Shown: one piece after another, positions 1 through 4,622 of the stretch
How the letters are laid out: each line of letters begins with the position of its first letter
How positions within the stretch are numbered: the stretch's first letter is position 1
Source of the DNA: a bacterium
GTDB taxonomy: Bacteria; UBP15; UBA6099; JAJRTR01
Assembly (NCBI GenBank): GCA_024278215.1
Contig: JAJRTR010000079.1
Span: 1-8,370 of the forward strand
DNA: 8,370 nt
Reading direction: 5' to 3'
Notes under the pieces: model-generated
Seen by the model: only the letters and a program-made list of their open reading frames with translations
Databases searched by the model: none
What the model was told of the DNA's origin: nothing
Position numbers and translations under genes: made by a program

Positions 1-115
1 AGACCGTGCGTGTGCCGTGCTCAAACCGTAGACCGTGCGTGTGCCGTGCTCAAACCATAGACCGTGCGTGTGCCGTGCTCAAACCGTAGACCGTGCGTGT
101 GCCGTGCTCAAACCG
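1..115. repeat. 29-bp tandem repeat, about 4 copies
   Basis: Four head-to-tail copies of a 29-bp unit lie at 1-29, 30-58, 59-87 and 88-115; the last lacks its final base. Each begins AGACCGTGCG and ends TCAAACCGT. They are identical except for one change in copy 2 (CCAT instead of CCGT). The array probably continues past the left edge. There are no spacers, so it is not a CRISPR array. Because 29 is not a multiple of 3, every frame meets a TAG or TGA within about three units, so a coding repeat is unlikely. The near-identity points to recent expansion. I see no function in the sequence. Confidence 0.95.
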
Positions 116-140
116 CATTTGTTTGGGCACGAAAATGCGG
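113..140. repeat. hairpin abutting the tandem repeat, CCGCATTT arms
   Basis: Perfect 8-bp inverted repeat CCGCATTT (113-120) / AAATGCGG (133-140) with a 12-nt loop. Its left arm fuses with the last tandem-repeat copy. The arms resemble the hairpins at 2574-2596 and 7457-7479 (shared CCGCATTTGT on the left, ATGCGG on the right), as if the same element carried a longer loop here. No T-run follows on either strand, so it is not a clear terminator. An 8-bp hairpin alone is expected about once per window by chance; only the resemblance to the other two makes it notable. Confidence 0.5.
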
Positions 141-164
141 CCTGTTTGGTTCCAGCTTTGCCGG

Positions 165-264
165 GTTAGGTTTTCAAGGTGCAGCTTCGCCTGGCTAAAG
201 TGTTACGAAAGCTATGGATCGGCGGGGTACGGTGACCATGCCCTGCACCTTCTTACAACTTAAC
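165..264. other. non-coding, possibly structured region downstream of the FemAB-like gene
   Basis: Non-coding stretch past the stop of the minus-strand operon. It can fold as a three-way junction: closing stem AAGGTGCAG (176-184) / CTGCACCTT (243-251), an outer helix GTTAGGTT (165-172) / AACTTAAC (257-264) with one G-T pair, a short stem near 185-189 / 206-211, and a hairpin at 221-228 / 235-242 whose tip GGTACGGTGACC (226-237) also occurs at the tip of the 3069-3104 hairpin. A 9-bp inverted repeat at this spacing is expected a few times per window by chance, so the fold is only suggestive. From 265 to 308 I see an A/T palindrome (GTTTTTAAAAAAC) and no gene. Confidence 0.3.
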
Positions 265-308
265 TCGTGTGTTTTTAAAAAACGGGATACTTCGCTTCGC
301 TCAGCCTG

Positions 309-1358
309 TTACGCACCGATGTGTGAAAACGGAATTACGTAGTAGAATCTGCTGAACTCCCTGAGAATGTTTTCCGCGCCTGCGCGTCGCAGTGGTTCGC
401 AGTCGCCGGTGATGTATGTGAAATAGGAATAGCCGGCCTCCCGCGCGCCCCAGGCTTTCTTGAAACGGTACACACCGCATTCCCTGTCGGCGGAAGCGCC
501 CCAGTTGAAATATTCGCAGCCCGCCGCGACGGCGTCTCTCAAGGCGGTGTCGAGCAGCAGACTGTTGCCCTGGTACTTCGCGTGCCTGCGCTCGAACACA
601 GTCTCATGGCTCATCACACCACGCCGCGACAGGAAAACAAGCAGCCCTGAAACCATCTCGCCACCCGCGAACGCAAAATAAAATCGCGCCTTGCCCTTTT
701 CGCACATGTTCCTCGCCACCGAATCGAAAAACGCGCGCGGTTTCGTGTCGAGGCCGAGAGCACCCATATTCGCGCAGTAAATGTCATAAAACAGTTTCAT
801 GTTGCCTTCTGACAACTCGCGCGAAACCTCGACACCCTGCTTCCGCGCTTTTCGTATGTGATTTTTTACGCTGGGTTTATATGCGAGCGGAGCGGTCAGG
901 TCCGTCAACTGAGTGAAGCGGTCATAGATGTAATCGGGCGCGGCGGTGTTTATGTACCGGCTGCGCAACCCGGGCCTGAGCGGCGACATGACGAATGTTG
1001 CTGTCAGGCAACGACTCGAACGCGCGTAATCGAGCGCGGCGCGCTGAAGCTTTTCAAAAACCGCCTCGGGGTTCTCCGCGTCTTTGTGGAGACACACACC
1101 GCCATAGCTGCCGCTCAGAGGCAGTGAGTTCAGCACCGCGCCGAGCGTGGTTGTCCTCACGAACGCGGGTAGCACACCGGCAGGCGCGCCGGCGTCGTAA
1201 CACACGAAATACACCGGCGGGTCGCCCAGCGTTTCCGCCAGCGCGTCACGCCACTCGATCGAATGCAGAACGGTGCTTTCGCGCGATGCGCCGATCACGC
1301 TGCGGTAGTCTTCTTCCGTTGCGCTTCCGGGACTTATTATTTTTGTTTCGAGATTCAT
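309..1358 (-). CDS. FemAB-like GNAT acyl/aminoacyltransferase
   Basis: 349-aa protein of the FemAB-like branch of the GNAT fold (Acetyltransf_6 type). Visible signs are an N-terminal half with LHSIEWRDAL and GVLPAFV followed by a YGG turn, then a second GNAT-like half with HIRKARKQGVEV, FYDIYCANMGALG, YFAFAGGEMVSG, a HAKYQGNSLL stretch and a C-terminal FNWGAS ... YRFKKAWGA block. That block is the typical end of these proteins. Members add amino acids to peptidoglycan bridges or modify exopolysaccharide or lipid-linked sugars; the exact substrate cannot be read here. No signal peptide, so cytoplasmic. It starts 45 bp after the epimerase stop, suggesting one operon for envelope or surface-glycan modification. 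The start ATG has no good Shine-Dalgarno site, so translation may depend on coupling. Length is normal for the family (about 340-370 aa). Confidence 0.8.
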   Translation of the reverse strand: MNLETKIISPGSATEEDYRSVIGASRESTVLHSIEWRDALAETLGDPPVYFVCYDAGAPAGVLPAFVRTTTLGAVLNSLPLSGSYGGVCLHKDAENPEAVFEKLQRAALDYARSSRCLTATFVMSPLRPGLRSRYINTAAPDYIYDRFTQLTDLTAPLAYKPSVKNHIRKARKQGVEVSRELSEGNMKLFYDIYCANMGALGLDTKPRAFFDSVARNMCEKGKARFYFAFAGGEMVSGLLVFLSRRGVMSHETVFERRHAKYQGNSLLLDTALRDAVAAGCEYFNWGASADRECGVYRFKKAWGAREAGYSYFTYITGDCEPLRRAGAENILREFSRFYYVIPFSHIGA

Positions 1359-1403
1359 CGTCGGGGCCGGGAGTGCTTCGCGCCGAAAATCCGGCGCCGC
1401 CGC

Positions 1404-2390
1404 TTATAAGAGATGCTCTCTGTACCAGTCGATAGTGCCCATCAGCACTTTGCCCACATCGTGTAAGGGCTTGAAATCGAGTAGCTTCTCCGCCTTCGAT
1501 ATGTCGGGCACACGCTGTTCGATGTCTGTGAAATTCACATCGCGGCAACTTATTTTCGACTTGCTCCGTGTCTGCGATTTTATCATTTTAGCGAGCCGGT
1601 ACACCGAAAGCACATTGACCGGATTGCCGATGTTGAAAGACTCGCCGACGGATTTTCTCTTTGTTAGCATCGCCTCGAGCGCGTCCGCCAGGTCGTCGAT
1701 ATAGCACCATGCCCTGATCTGCGCGCCATCGTTATGCACCGTTATCGTTTTGTCCTGCAACGCCTGCAGAATAAAGGTTTTCATCACATGGTCGCCCACG
1801 CGCCGCGGGCCGAATATGTTGAACGGCCTCACTATCACCGTCGGCATTGCGTTTTCCCTGTAGAAGCTCTGAACAAGGTGCTCTCCGGCAACTTTGCTTA
1901 TGGAATAGCTCCAGCGAGCGTCTTTTACGGGACCTAGCACAACGGGCGTGTCTTCACGCACCTGGTAGGCGTTGACACCGAAAACTTCGCTCGTCGAGAA
2001 ATAAAGAAAACGCTCGAGTTTCGGCAGTTCCGCCGCAACTCGCAGAACACACGATGTGCCGGTGAAGTTCGTGTCGATGGTCTTCATCGAATTGTTGAGA
2101 ACCTTCTGCACACCGACAACCGCCGCGGCATGTACAACATGTGTCACGTCATCGTCCACAACATCCGCGATGCGCTCCATGTCCATGACATCACCCTTGT
2201 ATATCGTCACATTGGGATGATCGCGCAGACCGGTATATTTCAGGGAATTTCGCTTATATGAAACATCATACAGAACTACCCTGTTGTCGTCGGCCAGTCT
2301 CTCGGCAAGTGAACTGCCGATGAACCCACCGCCGCCTGTTATGAATATCTTTTTGCCTCTGAGAGCTATGACTGCCGTCTCCTTCTGCAT
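1404..2390 (-). CDS. NAD-dependent nucleotide-sugar epimerase/dehydratase (extended SDR)
   Basis: 328-aa extended short-chain dehydrogenase. The NAD-binding Rossmann motif TGGGGFIG is at residues 18-25, the active-site STSE at 132-135, and the catalytic YxxxK is Y162-SIS-K166. RPFNIFGPRR (188-197) and a FNIGNP element (252-257) are typical of nucleotide-sugar epimerases and dehydratases such as UDP-glucose 4-epimerase or UDP-glucuronate decarboxylase relatives. It probably converts a nucleotide sugar for a surface polysaccharide; which sugar is not visible. It is first of a two-gene unit with the FemAB-like gene. The ATG lacks an upstream Shine-Dalgarno site, and a strong AAGGAG lies just inside the gene (codons 3-4) with no standard start at the right distance, so the start is less certain than the rest. 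It could be host DNA or a phage-carried surface-changing gene. Confidence 0.88.
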   Translation of the reverse strand: MQKETAVIALRGKKIFITGGGGFIGSSLAERLADDNRVVLYDVSYKRNSLKYTGLRDHPNVTIYKGDVMDMERIADVVDDDVTHVVHAAAVVGVQKVLNNSMKTIDTNFTGTSCVLRVAAELPKLERFLYFSTSEVFGVNAYQVREDTPVVLGPVKDARWSYSISKVAGEHLVQSFYRENAMPTVIVRPFNIFGPRRVGDHVMKTFILQALQDKTITVHNDGAQIRAWCYIDDLADALEAMLTKRKSVGESFNIGNPVNVLSVYRLAKMIKSQTRSKSKISCRDVNFTDIEQRVPDISKAEKLLDFKPLHDVGKVLMGTIDWYREHLL

Positions 2391-2673
2391 TATCGAGTAT
2401 GTTCTGAAGCAATTGTTTCTATGCGCTGGTACAGCATAAAGTGTAGCTCAAATGCAGACCATAAACAAGTTGCACGAGACCGAAAAGCGTATAAAACAGG
2501 GACGCTTACCGCTGTTTGCTGGTACTTGTTGTCTGCCGCGCCTTGTATCACAGGCGTTCTTCCGGTTTTTAAACCCGCATTTGTGAAATATGCGGGTTAT
2601 ACACAGGATTTTTCATCGTTCCCAGGGGCCACCCTGGAAACGCTTGAGGCTGAAAGCTTCAGTTTCCACCAGA
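2391..2673. other. intergenic region with two hairpins
   Basis: No convincing gene. A plus-strand open frame across 2421-2798 lacks a ribosome site and overlaps the minus-strand zinc-protein gene, so I leave it out. The stretch holds the dispersed hairpin at 2572-2598 and a smaller one, CCAGGG (2622-2627) / CCCTGG (2632-2637), just past the stop of the zinc protein. A weak minus-strand promoter for the epimerase may read TTGTTT, 17 bp, TACACT, near 2440-2470; only 7 of 12 bases fit consensus. Confidence 0.4.
2572..2598. repeat. dispersed hairpin element, copy A
   Basis: Perfect 9-bp arms AACCCGCAT (2572-2580) and ATGCGGGTT (2590-2598) around the spacer TTGTGAAAT. The 23-bp core 2574-2596 matches 7457-7479 at 22 of 23 positions in the same orientation, including the asymmetric spacer. 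It lies past the end of the zinc-protein gene (2674) and could end that transcript, but only a short AT stretch (TTTAAAAA) follows on the minus strand. Conservation of the spacer argues for a DNA or RNA sequence that is recognised, not only a stem. Confidence 0.75.
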
Positions 2674-2991
2674 TCACCCCGAACTTAACGCCGCCAGGCG
2701 GCGCCGCCTTTCGGCGCGCATTCGTGCGGACCATGCTTCGAGAGCGCCGGAAGGCGTGTAGGCAACGATGGATTCGAGCGCGCAGTCGGGACACATAACC
2801 GCCGGCTCGCTTCTCTCGCCTCGCTCTACCGCCCGCATGAGAAAGTACAGTCCTTTCAACGACAGCGGCCTGCCGCAGCCCGCGCAGTGTGCAAGGCAAT
2901 GGCCGCAGACAACATTTCCATATATGTCCCTGTTGCCATCGTCGTTTCCGTTTGTTTCGCGGATTTCCAATCCGCAGTAATCACAATTCAT
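2674..2991 (-). CDS. small zinc-binding protein with four CxxC pairs (first gene of the leftward early transcript)
   Basis: 105-aa protein with eight cysteines in four CxxC knuckles: C3/C6, C29/C32, C36/C39 and C67/C70. It probably folds around two zinc ions, followed by a basic Arg-rich tail (MRAERRRRLA) that could touch nucleic acid. I chose the ATG at 2991 over an upstream one at 3027 because AGGAG sits 9 nt before it and the first knuckle begins at once (MNCDYC). The block CAGCGRPLSLKGL ... MCPDCALESIVAY resembles CAVCGRAFEADAL ... VCGGCLDRLLAY in the protein at 4623-5018, so the two share a module. It is the first gene downstream of the leftward repressor-controlled promoter (3332-3359), after a leader of about 330 nt. 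Function unknown; an early regulator or host-takeover role is inference. Confidence 0.75.
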   Translation of the reverse strand: MNCDYCGLEIRETNGNDDGNRDIYGNVVCGHCLAHCAGCGRPLSLKGLYFLMRAVERGERSEPAVMCPDCALESIVAYTPSGALEAWSARMRAERRRRLAALSSG

Positions 2992-3068
2992 TATATTTTT
3001 CTCCTGTTTTATAGTGTCATGTCGCACTTGTAAGTGTGCATGAAAATAATTTAGTGGAAGGAACAGAA

Positions 3069-3104
3069 AGACAAGGGCGCGGTACGGTGACCGCGCCCTT
3101 GTCT
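3069..3104 (-). terminator. perfect 15-bp hairpin in the leftward leader (possible terminator/attenuator)
   Basis: AGACAAGGGCGCGGT (3069-3083) pairs without mismatch with ACCGCGCCCTTGTCT (3090-3104) around a 6-nt loop, ACGGTG. On the minus strand the stem is followed by TTCTGTTCCTTCC, a weak U-rich tail, while the plus side (CTACACTC) is not U-rich. This favours a leftward terminator or pause between the promoter at 3332-3359 and the zinc-protein gene. A roughly 230-260-nt leader RNA ending here is possible. The tip GGTACGGTGACC recurs at 226-237. Between this hairpin and the gene lies another small palindrome, CACTT-GT-AAGTG (3025-3036). Confidence 0.6.
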
Positions 3105-3314
3105 ACACTCAAACGTCGATACAAAGTTGACACGACACCATGTTGTTTCCCGATTTTACATACGAGCCAATTGCAAAATTCTGAATTTCTATTGATAACC
3201 GCTATAACACAAAGTTTCCCCGACGTTCTGTTCTGTACGGTAAACCACCCGTGCTATGTGAAATGGAGAAATGTTGAGATGACAACCGGCGACAAAAACA
3301 GACCGCGATTACAC

Positions 3315-3328
3315 TTCCATATCGCACA
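3315..3328. promoter_or_regulatory. possible degenerate second operator at the leftward promoter
   Basis: TTCCATATCGCACA keeps the ATATC core and most of one arm of the operator TACCATATCTGGTA. It lies exactly 21 bp downstream of the main leftward operator, the same offset that separates the two operators at the rightward promoter. The second arm is poor (CACA), so this is a weak call resting mainly on spacing. Confidence 0.3.
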
Positions 3329-3331
3329 GTA

Positions 3332-3359
3332 ATTATACCAGATATGGTAGTTTTGTCAA
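3332..3359 (-). promoter_or_regulatory. leftward early promoter (PL-like)
   Basis: On the minus strand: TTGACA (3359-3354), 16-bp spacer, TATAAT (3337-3332), both hexamers perfect. The expected start is near 3325, reading toward the zinc-protein gene at 2991. The spacer carries the repressor operator at 3336-3349, so a bound repressor would block RNA polymerase directly. Confidence 0.85.
3336..3349. promoter_or_regulatory. operator OL1 within the leftward promoter
   Basis: TACCAGATATGGTA, a dyad with arms TACCA/TGGTA. Its reverse complement, with one flanking base on each side (CTACCATATCTGGTAT), is identical over 16 bp to the operator in the rightward promoter at 4371-4386. Both lie between -35 and -10 boxes. 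Binding by the neighbouring XRE-like repressor is inferred from position and symmetry. Confidence 0.8.
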
Positions 3360-3586
3360 GAAGAACAGCTAAAAAGCCATTTATGGTGGCCATACCGCTT
3401 TGGAGCAAAAAAATAAAAAAGTTTTCTCCACTTAACAACAGTATTCAGTAGCTTGCTATAGGCTATCGGCAGAAGCGACAGAATCGGGACTGCGGGGACA
3501 TCCGGCAAAAGCGATAAAAACGATTACTACTAAAGGATTATTTCAACACCGGGGCCGTAAATATCTAAAAGTTCTGTCGTGAGAGA
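3360..3586. other. AT-rich non-coding region with imperfect direct repeats
   Basis: No gene with a ribosome site is visible. It contains a 13-bp palindrome TATGGTGGCCATA (3382-3394) upstream of the leftward promoter. Two imperfect 20-nt direct repeats, starting CGGCAGAAGCGA at 3467 and CGGCAAAAGCGA at 3503 (offset 36, 16 of 20 identical), follow. It must hold the promoter for the rightward leader that ends in the 3644-3695 terminator; the best candidate, TTAACA (3432) to CTATAG (about 3456), is weak. Confidence 0.4.
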
Positions 3587-3695
3587 AAAACACGCCTGTT
3601 GTGAAGCCAGACAAATAATAATAACGCCGATTGAGGCGTTTTACCGCCGTTCGGGTTTAAATACAGGCGTGTTTTCCCGAGCGGCGGCTTTTTTT
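3587..3695 (+). ncRNA. candidate structured leader or small RNA with competing folds
   Basis: A perfect 13-bp inverted repeat, AAAACACGCCTGT (3587-3599) / ACAGGCGTGTTTT (3663-3675), encloses a small hairpin AACGCC/GGCGTT (3623-3640). It interlocks with the terminator stem 3644-3655 / 3676-3687, because its 3' arm fills the terminator loop and abuts the terminator's 3' arm. The order A-B-A'-B' is that of a pseudoknot, but a 7-nt linker crossing 13 bp looks too short for both helices to form fully, so they more likely compete. It could be the attenuator of the 55-aa gene at 3761 or a free small RNA ending at the T-tract. No known riboswitch motif was recognised. Confidence 0.55.
3644..3695 (+). 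terminator. strong rho-independent terminator
   Basis: CCGCCGTTCGGG (3644-3655) pairs with CCCGAGCGGCGG (3676-3687): 12 bp with a single U-G pair and a 20-nt loop. C3688 and seven Ts (3689-3695) follow. Direction is rightward. It lies 65 nt before the 55-aa gene, so either it ends a leader or small RNA, or it attenuates that gene. Confidence 0.88.
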
Positions 3696-3760
3696 GTCAC
3701 ACCCTGATGTTAGAATACGGATACTGTACGCAAGTTCAGTCTTTCTGCAGGGGGGAAGAA

Positions 3761-3928
3761 ATGGCAGAATATACTATCAATAAACAGATTACGGATTACA
3801 CGGAAAAAAGAAAAGAAGAAATTATCGAGTGGATACTCGATGGGCGGGACATCTACGGTGACGACATAGAATACGTCGGCGACTGGGTCTATATGGCAGT
3901 CTACCTGCCGCAAAAGCCGGATTGGTGA
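3761..3928 (+). CDS. small acidic protein of unknown function (55 aa)
   Basis: I chose the ATG at 3761, which follows GGGGGAAGAA, a good Shine-Dalgarno site; an in-frame ATG at 3707 lacks one. The protein begins MAEYTINKQI and has a charged helix (EKRKEEIIEWILDG), a cluster of acidic residues (DIYGDDIEYVGD) and an aromatic end (WVYMAVYLPQKPDW). No membrane segment or cysteine. I do not recognise a family. It lies in the phage immunity region between the two operators, convergent with the repressor, and is preceded by the terminator at 3644-3695, which suggests conditional expression. A role in the lysis-lysogeny decision or immunity is conceivable from position only. Confidence 0.6.
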   Translation: MAEYTINKQITDYTEKRKEEIIEWILDGRDIYGDDIEYVGDWVYMAVYLPQKPDW

Positions 3929-3950
3929 ACTATAGAGTCCGGCCCGACTC
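3916..3950. terminator. weak hairpins between convergent genes
   Basis: GCCGGA (3916-3921) / TCCGGC (3938-3943) spans the stop codon of the 55-aa gene, and GAGTC (3935-3939) / GACTC (3946-3950) overlaps it. Both lie between a plus-strand gene ending at 3928 and the minus-strand repressor ending at 3974, where a two-way terminator would be expected. Neither side has a proper T-run, so the call is weak. Confidence 0.3.
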
Positions 3951-3973
3951 GGTTCTTAACCTGCCGCCCGGGT

Positions 3974-4360
3974 TCATTTGTTGCGTTCCGCAGACCTTTG
4001 TTCCTTTATTTTCCGAATCGCTTCAGGGCCGCGGGAGCCGGCGTGCTGTTTTGCCGACTTGACGATGTTTCTTATTGTCCGCCTGTCCAGCGGCGAAAGC
4101 ACACCCCTGCGCTCCGCTTCCTCGATCTCCCTGGCGAGCGCCGACTGAACACCCGCAAGCAGGTCAACCTCGAAGTATTCCTCAAGCTGATCGATGTGCC
4201 CGACCGCCTTCCCTTTGAACCGCTCATAATTGTACTTGCTGGGCGCGAAATAGTTTTCCTGCAAACCCAGCGCCTCCGTCGTCGGCTTAGTACCGTGCGA
4301 CGCAAGTAGTTCCCGCACAATACCGAACAACCGCTCCGAGAAACTTTTTTTGTCACTCAC
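3974..4360 (-). CDS. phage repressor-like protein, XRE-type helix-turn-helix
   Basis: 128 aa from a GTG at 4360. Residues about 7-67 look like an XRE/Cro-CI domain: helix FSERLFGIVRELLASHG, a TTEALGL turn, NYFAPSKYNYERFKG, and the typical closing HIDQLEEYFEVDL. The C-terminal half is charged and helical (ALAREIEEAERR, TIRNIVKSAKQH) and may dimerise; there is no LexA-type peptidase domain. An upstream in-frame GTG at 4411 has AGGGAG close by, but its extra 17 residues would be encoded by the operators themselves, and the domain starts naturally after 4360, where only AGG at 9-nt spacing is seen. It is divergent from the rightward early promoter and sits between two copies of one operator, the classic place for a lysogeny repressor. 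DNA binding is inferred. Confidence 0.75.
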   Translation of the reverse strand: MSDKKSFSERLFGIVRELLASHGTKPTTEALGLQENYFAPSKYNYERFKGKAVGHIDQLEEYFEVDLLAGVQSALAREIEEAERRGVLSPLDRRTIRNIVKSAKQHAGSRGPEAIRKIKEQRSAERNK

Positions 4361-4389
4361 TTGACACGACCTACCATATCTGGTATTAT
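4361..4389 (+). promoter_or_regulatory. rightward early promoter (PR-like)
   Basis: TTGACA (4361-4366), 17-bp spacer, TATTAT (4384-4389), near-consensus sigma-70. The transcript should start near 4396 and run through a leader of about 225 nt into the gene at 4623 and on toward packaging. The spacer holds operator OR1 and the start region holds OR2, so repression by steric block is expected. Confidence 0.88.
4372..4385. promoter_or_regulatory. operator OR1 within the rightward promoter
   Basis: TACCATATCTGGTA lies between the -35 and -10 boxes. With flanks (4371-4386) it is the exact 16-bp reverse complement of 3335-3350 at the leftward promoter. Confidence 0.82.
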
Positions 4390-4392
4390 TGA

Positions 4393-4406
4393 TACCGTAA
4401 CAGGTA
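4393..4406. promoter_or_regulatory. operator OR2 over the rightward start site
   Basis: TACCGTAACAGGTA keeps both TACC/GGTA half-sites with the same 6-bp gap. It starts exactly 21 bp (two helical turns) after OR1, so two repressor dimers would bind the same face of the DNA. A weaker relative, TACCTGATTCGGAA, is at 4420-4433. Confidence 0.65.
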
Positions 4407-4622
4407 GGCACTCGCTCCCTACCTGATTCGGAAGCGTTATTACCACTTATTTATCTGATTATAACACGTTTATTTTCGCCGCCGCTGTTTTTTTAAGAAA
4501 ATCTTCAGGGCGGATGCTTCGAAAGGATGAAGCGGGACGTGCCACCGGCTTTTCGAGACGGAAACCTGTTTTCGCCCGGCGGCGTATCGAAAAGAACGTG
4601 AAACGGGAAAGGAATAAATCTT
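4401..4622 (+). other. structured leader of the rightward early transcript
   Basis: Long 5' leader with possible hairpins: CAGGTAGG (4401-4408) / CCTACCTG (4418-4425) within the first 30 nt of the RNA; GCTTC (4516-4520) / GAAGC (4529-4533); and CTTTTCGA (4549-4556) / TCGAAAAG (4587-4594) around a smaller stem, CGGAAA/TTTTCG. Each is near chance frequency alone. The Shine-Dalgarno site AAAGGA of the 4623 gene remains unpaired. Confidence 0.35.
4458..4466 (-). promoter_or_regulatory. extended -10 promoter for the repressor (PRM-like)
   Basis: On the minus strand TGTTATAAT, a perfect TATAAT preceded by the TGn extension, with no -35 match. The start would be near 4451, giving a leader of about 90 nt that crosses OR2 and OR1 before the repressor start, so self-repression is possible. 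Confidence 0.55.

Noticed and set aside
1-115. CRISPR array
   Set aside because: The 29-bp units are directly adjacent with no unique spacers.
165-313. Integron attC site
   Set aside because: GTTAGGT (165-171) and ACTTAAC (258-264) match the core-box patterns, but their order is inverted relative to a real attC, and the segment 258-313 that has the right order lacks the needed stem symmetry.
2421-2798. Plus-strand 125-aa open frame
   Set aside because: No ribosome site, no recognisable domain, crosses two hairpins and overlaps the supported minus-strand zinc-protein gene.
3036-3332. Plus-strand 98-aa open frame
   Set aside because: No Shine-Dalgarno site, runs antisense through the leftward leader and its perfect hairpin, and no domain is visible.
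3202-3438. Minus-strand 78-aa open frame
   Set aside because: It would have to be translated from before the leftward promoter across operator and -10; no ribosome site.
3467-3928. ToxIN-type (type III) toxin-antitoxin: 36-nt repeats, terminator, then an ORF
   Set aside because: Only two weak repeats are present, and the 55-aa product is far shorter than ToxN-like nucleases (about 170 aa) and shows none of their features.
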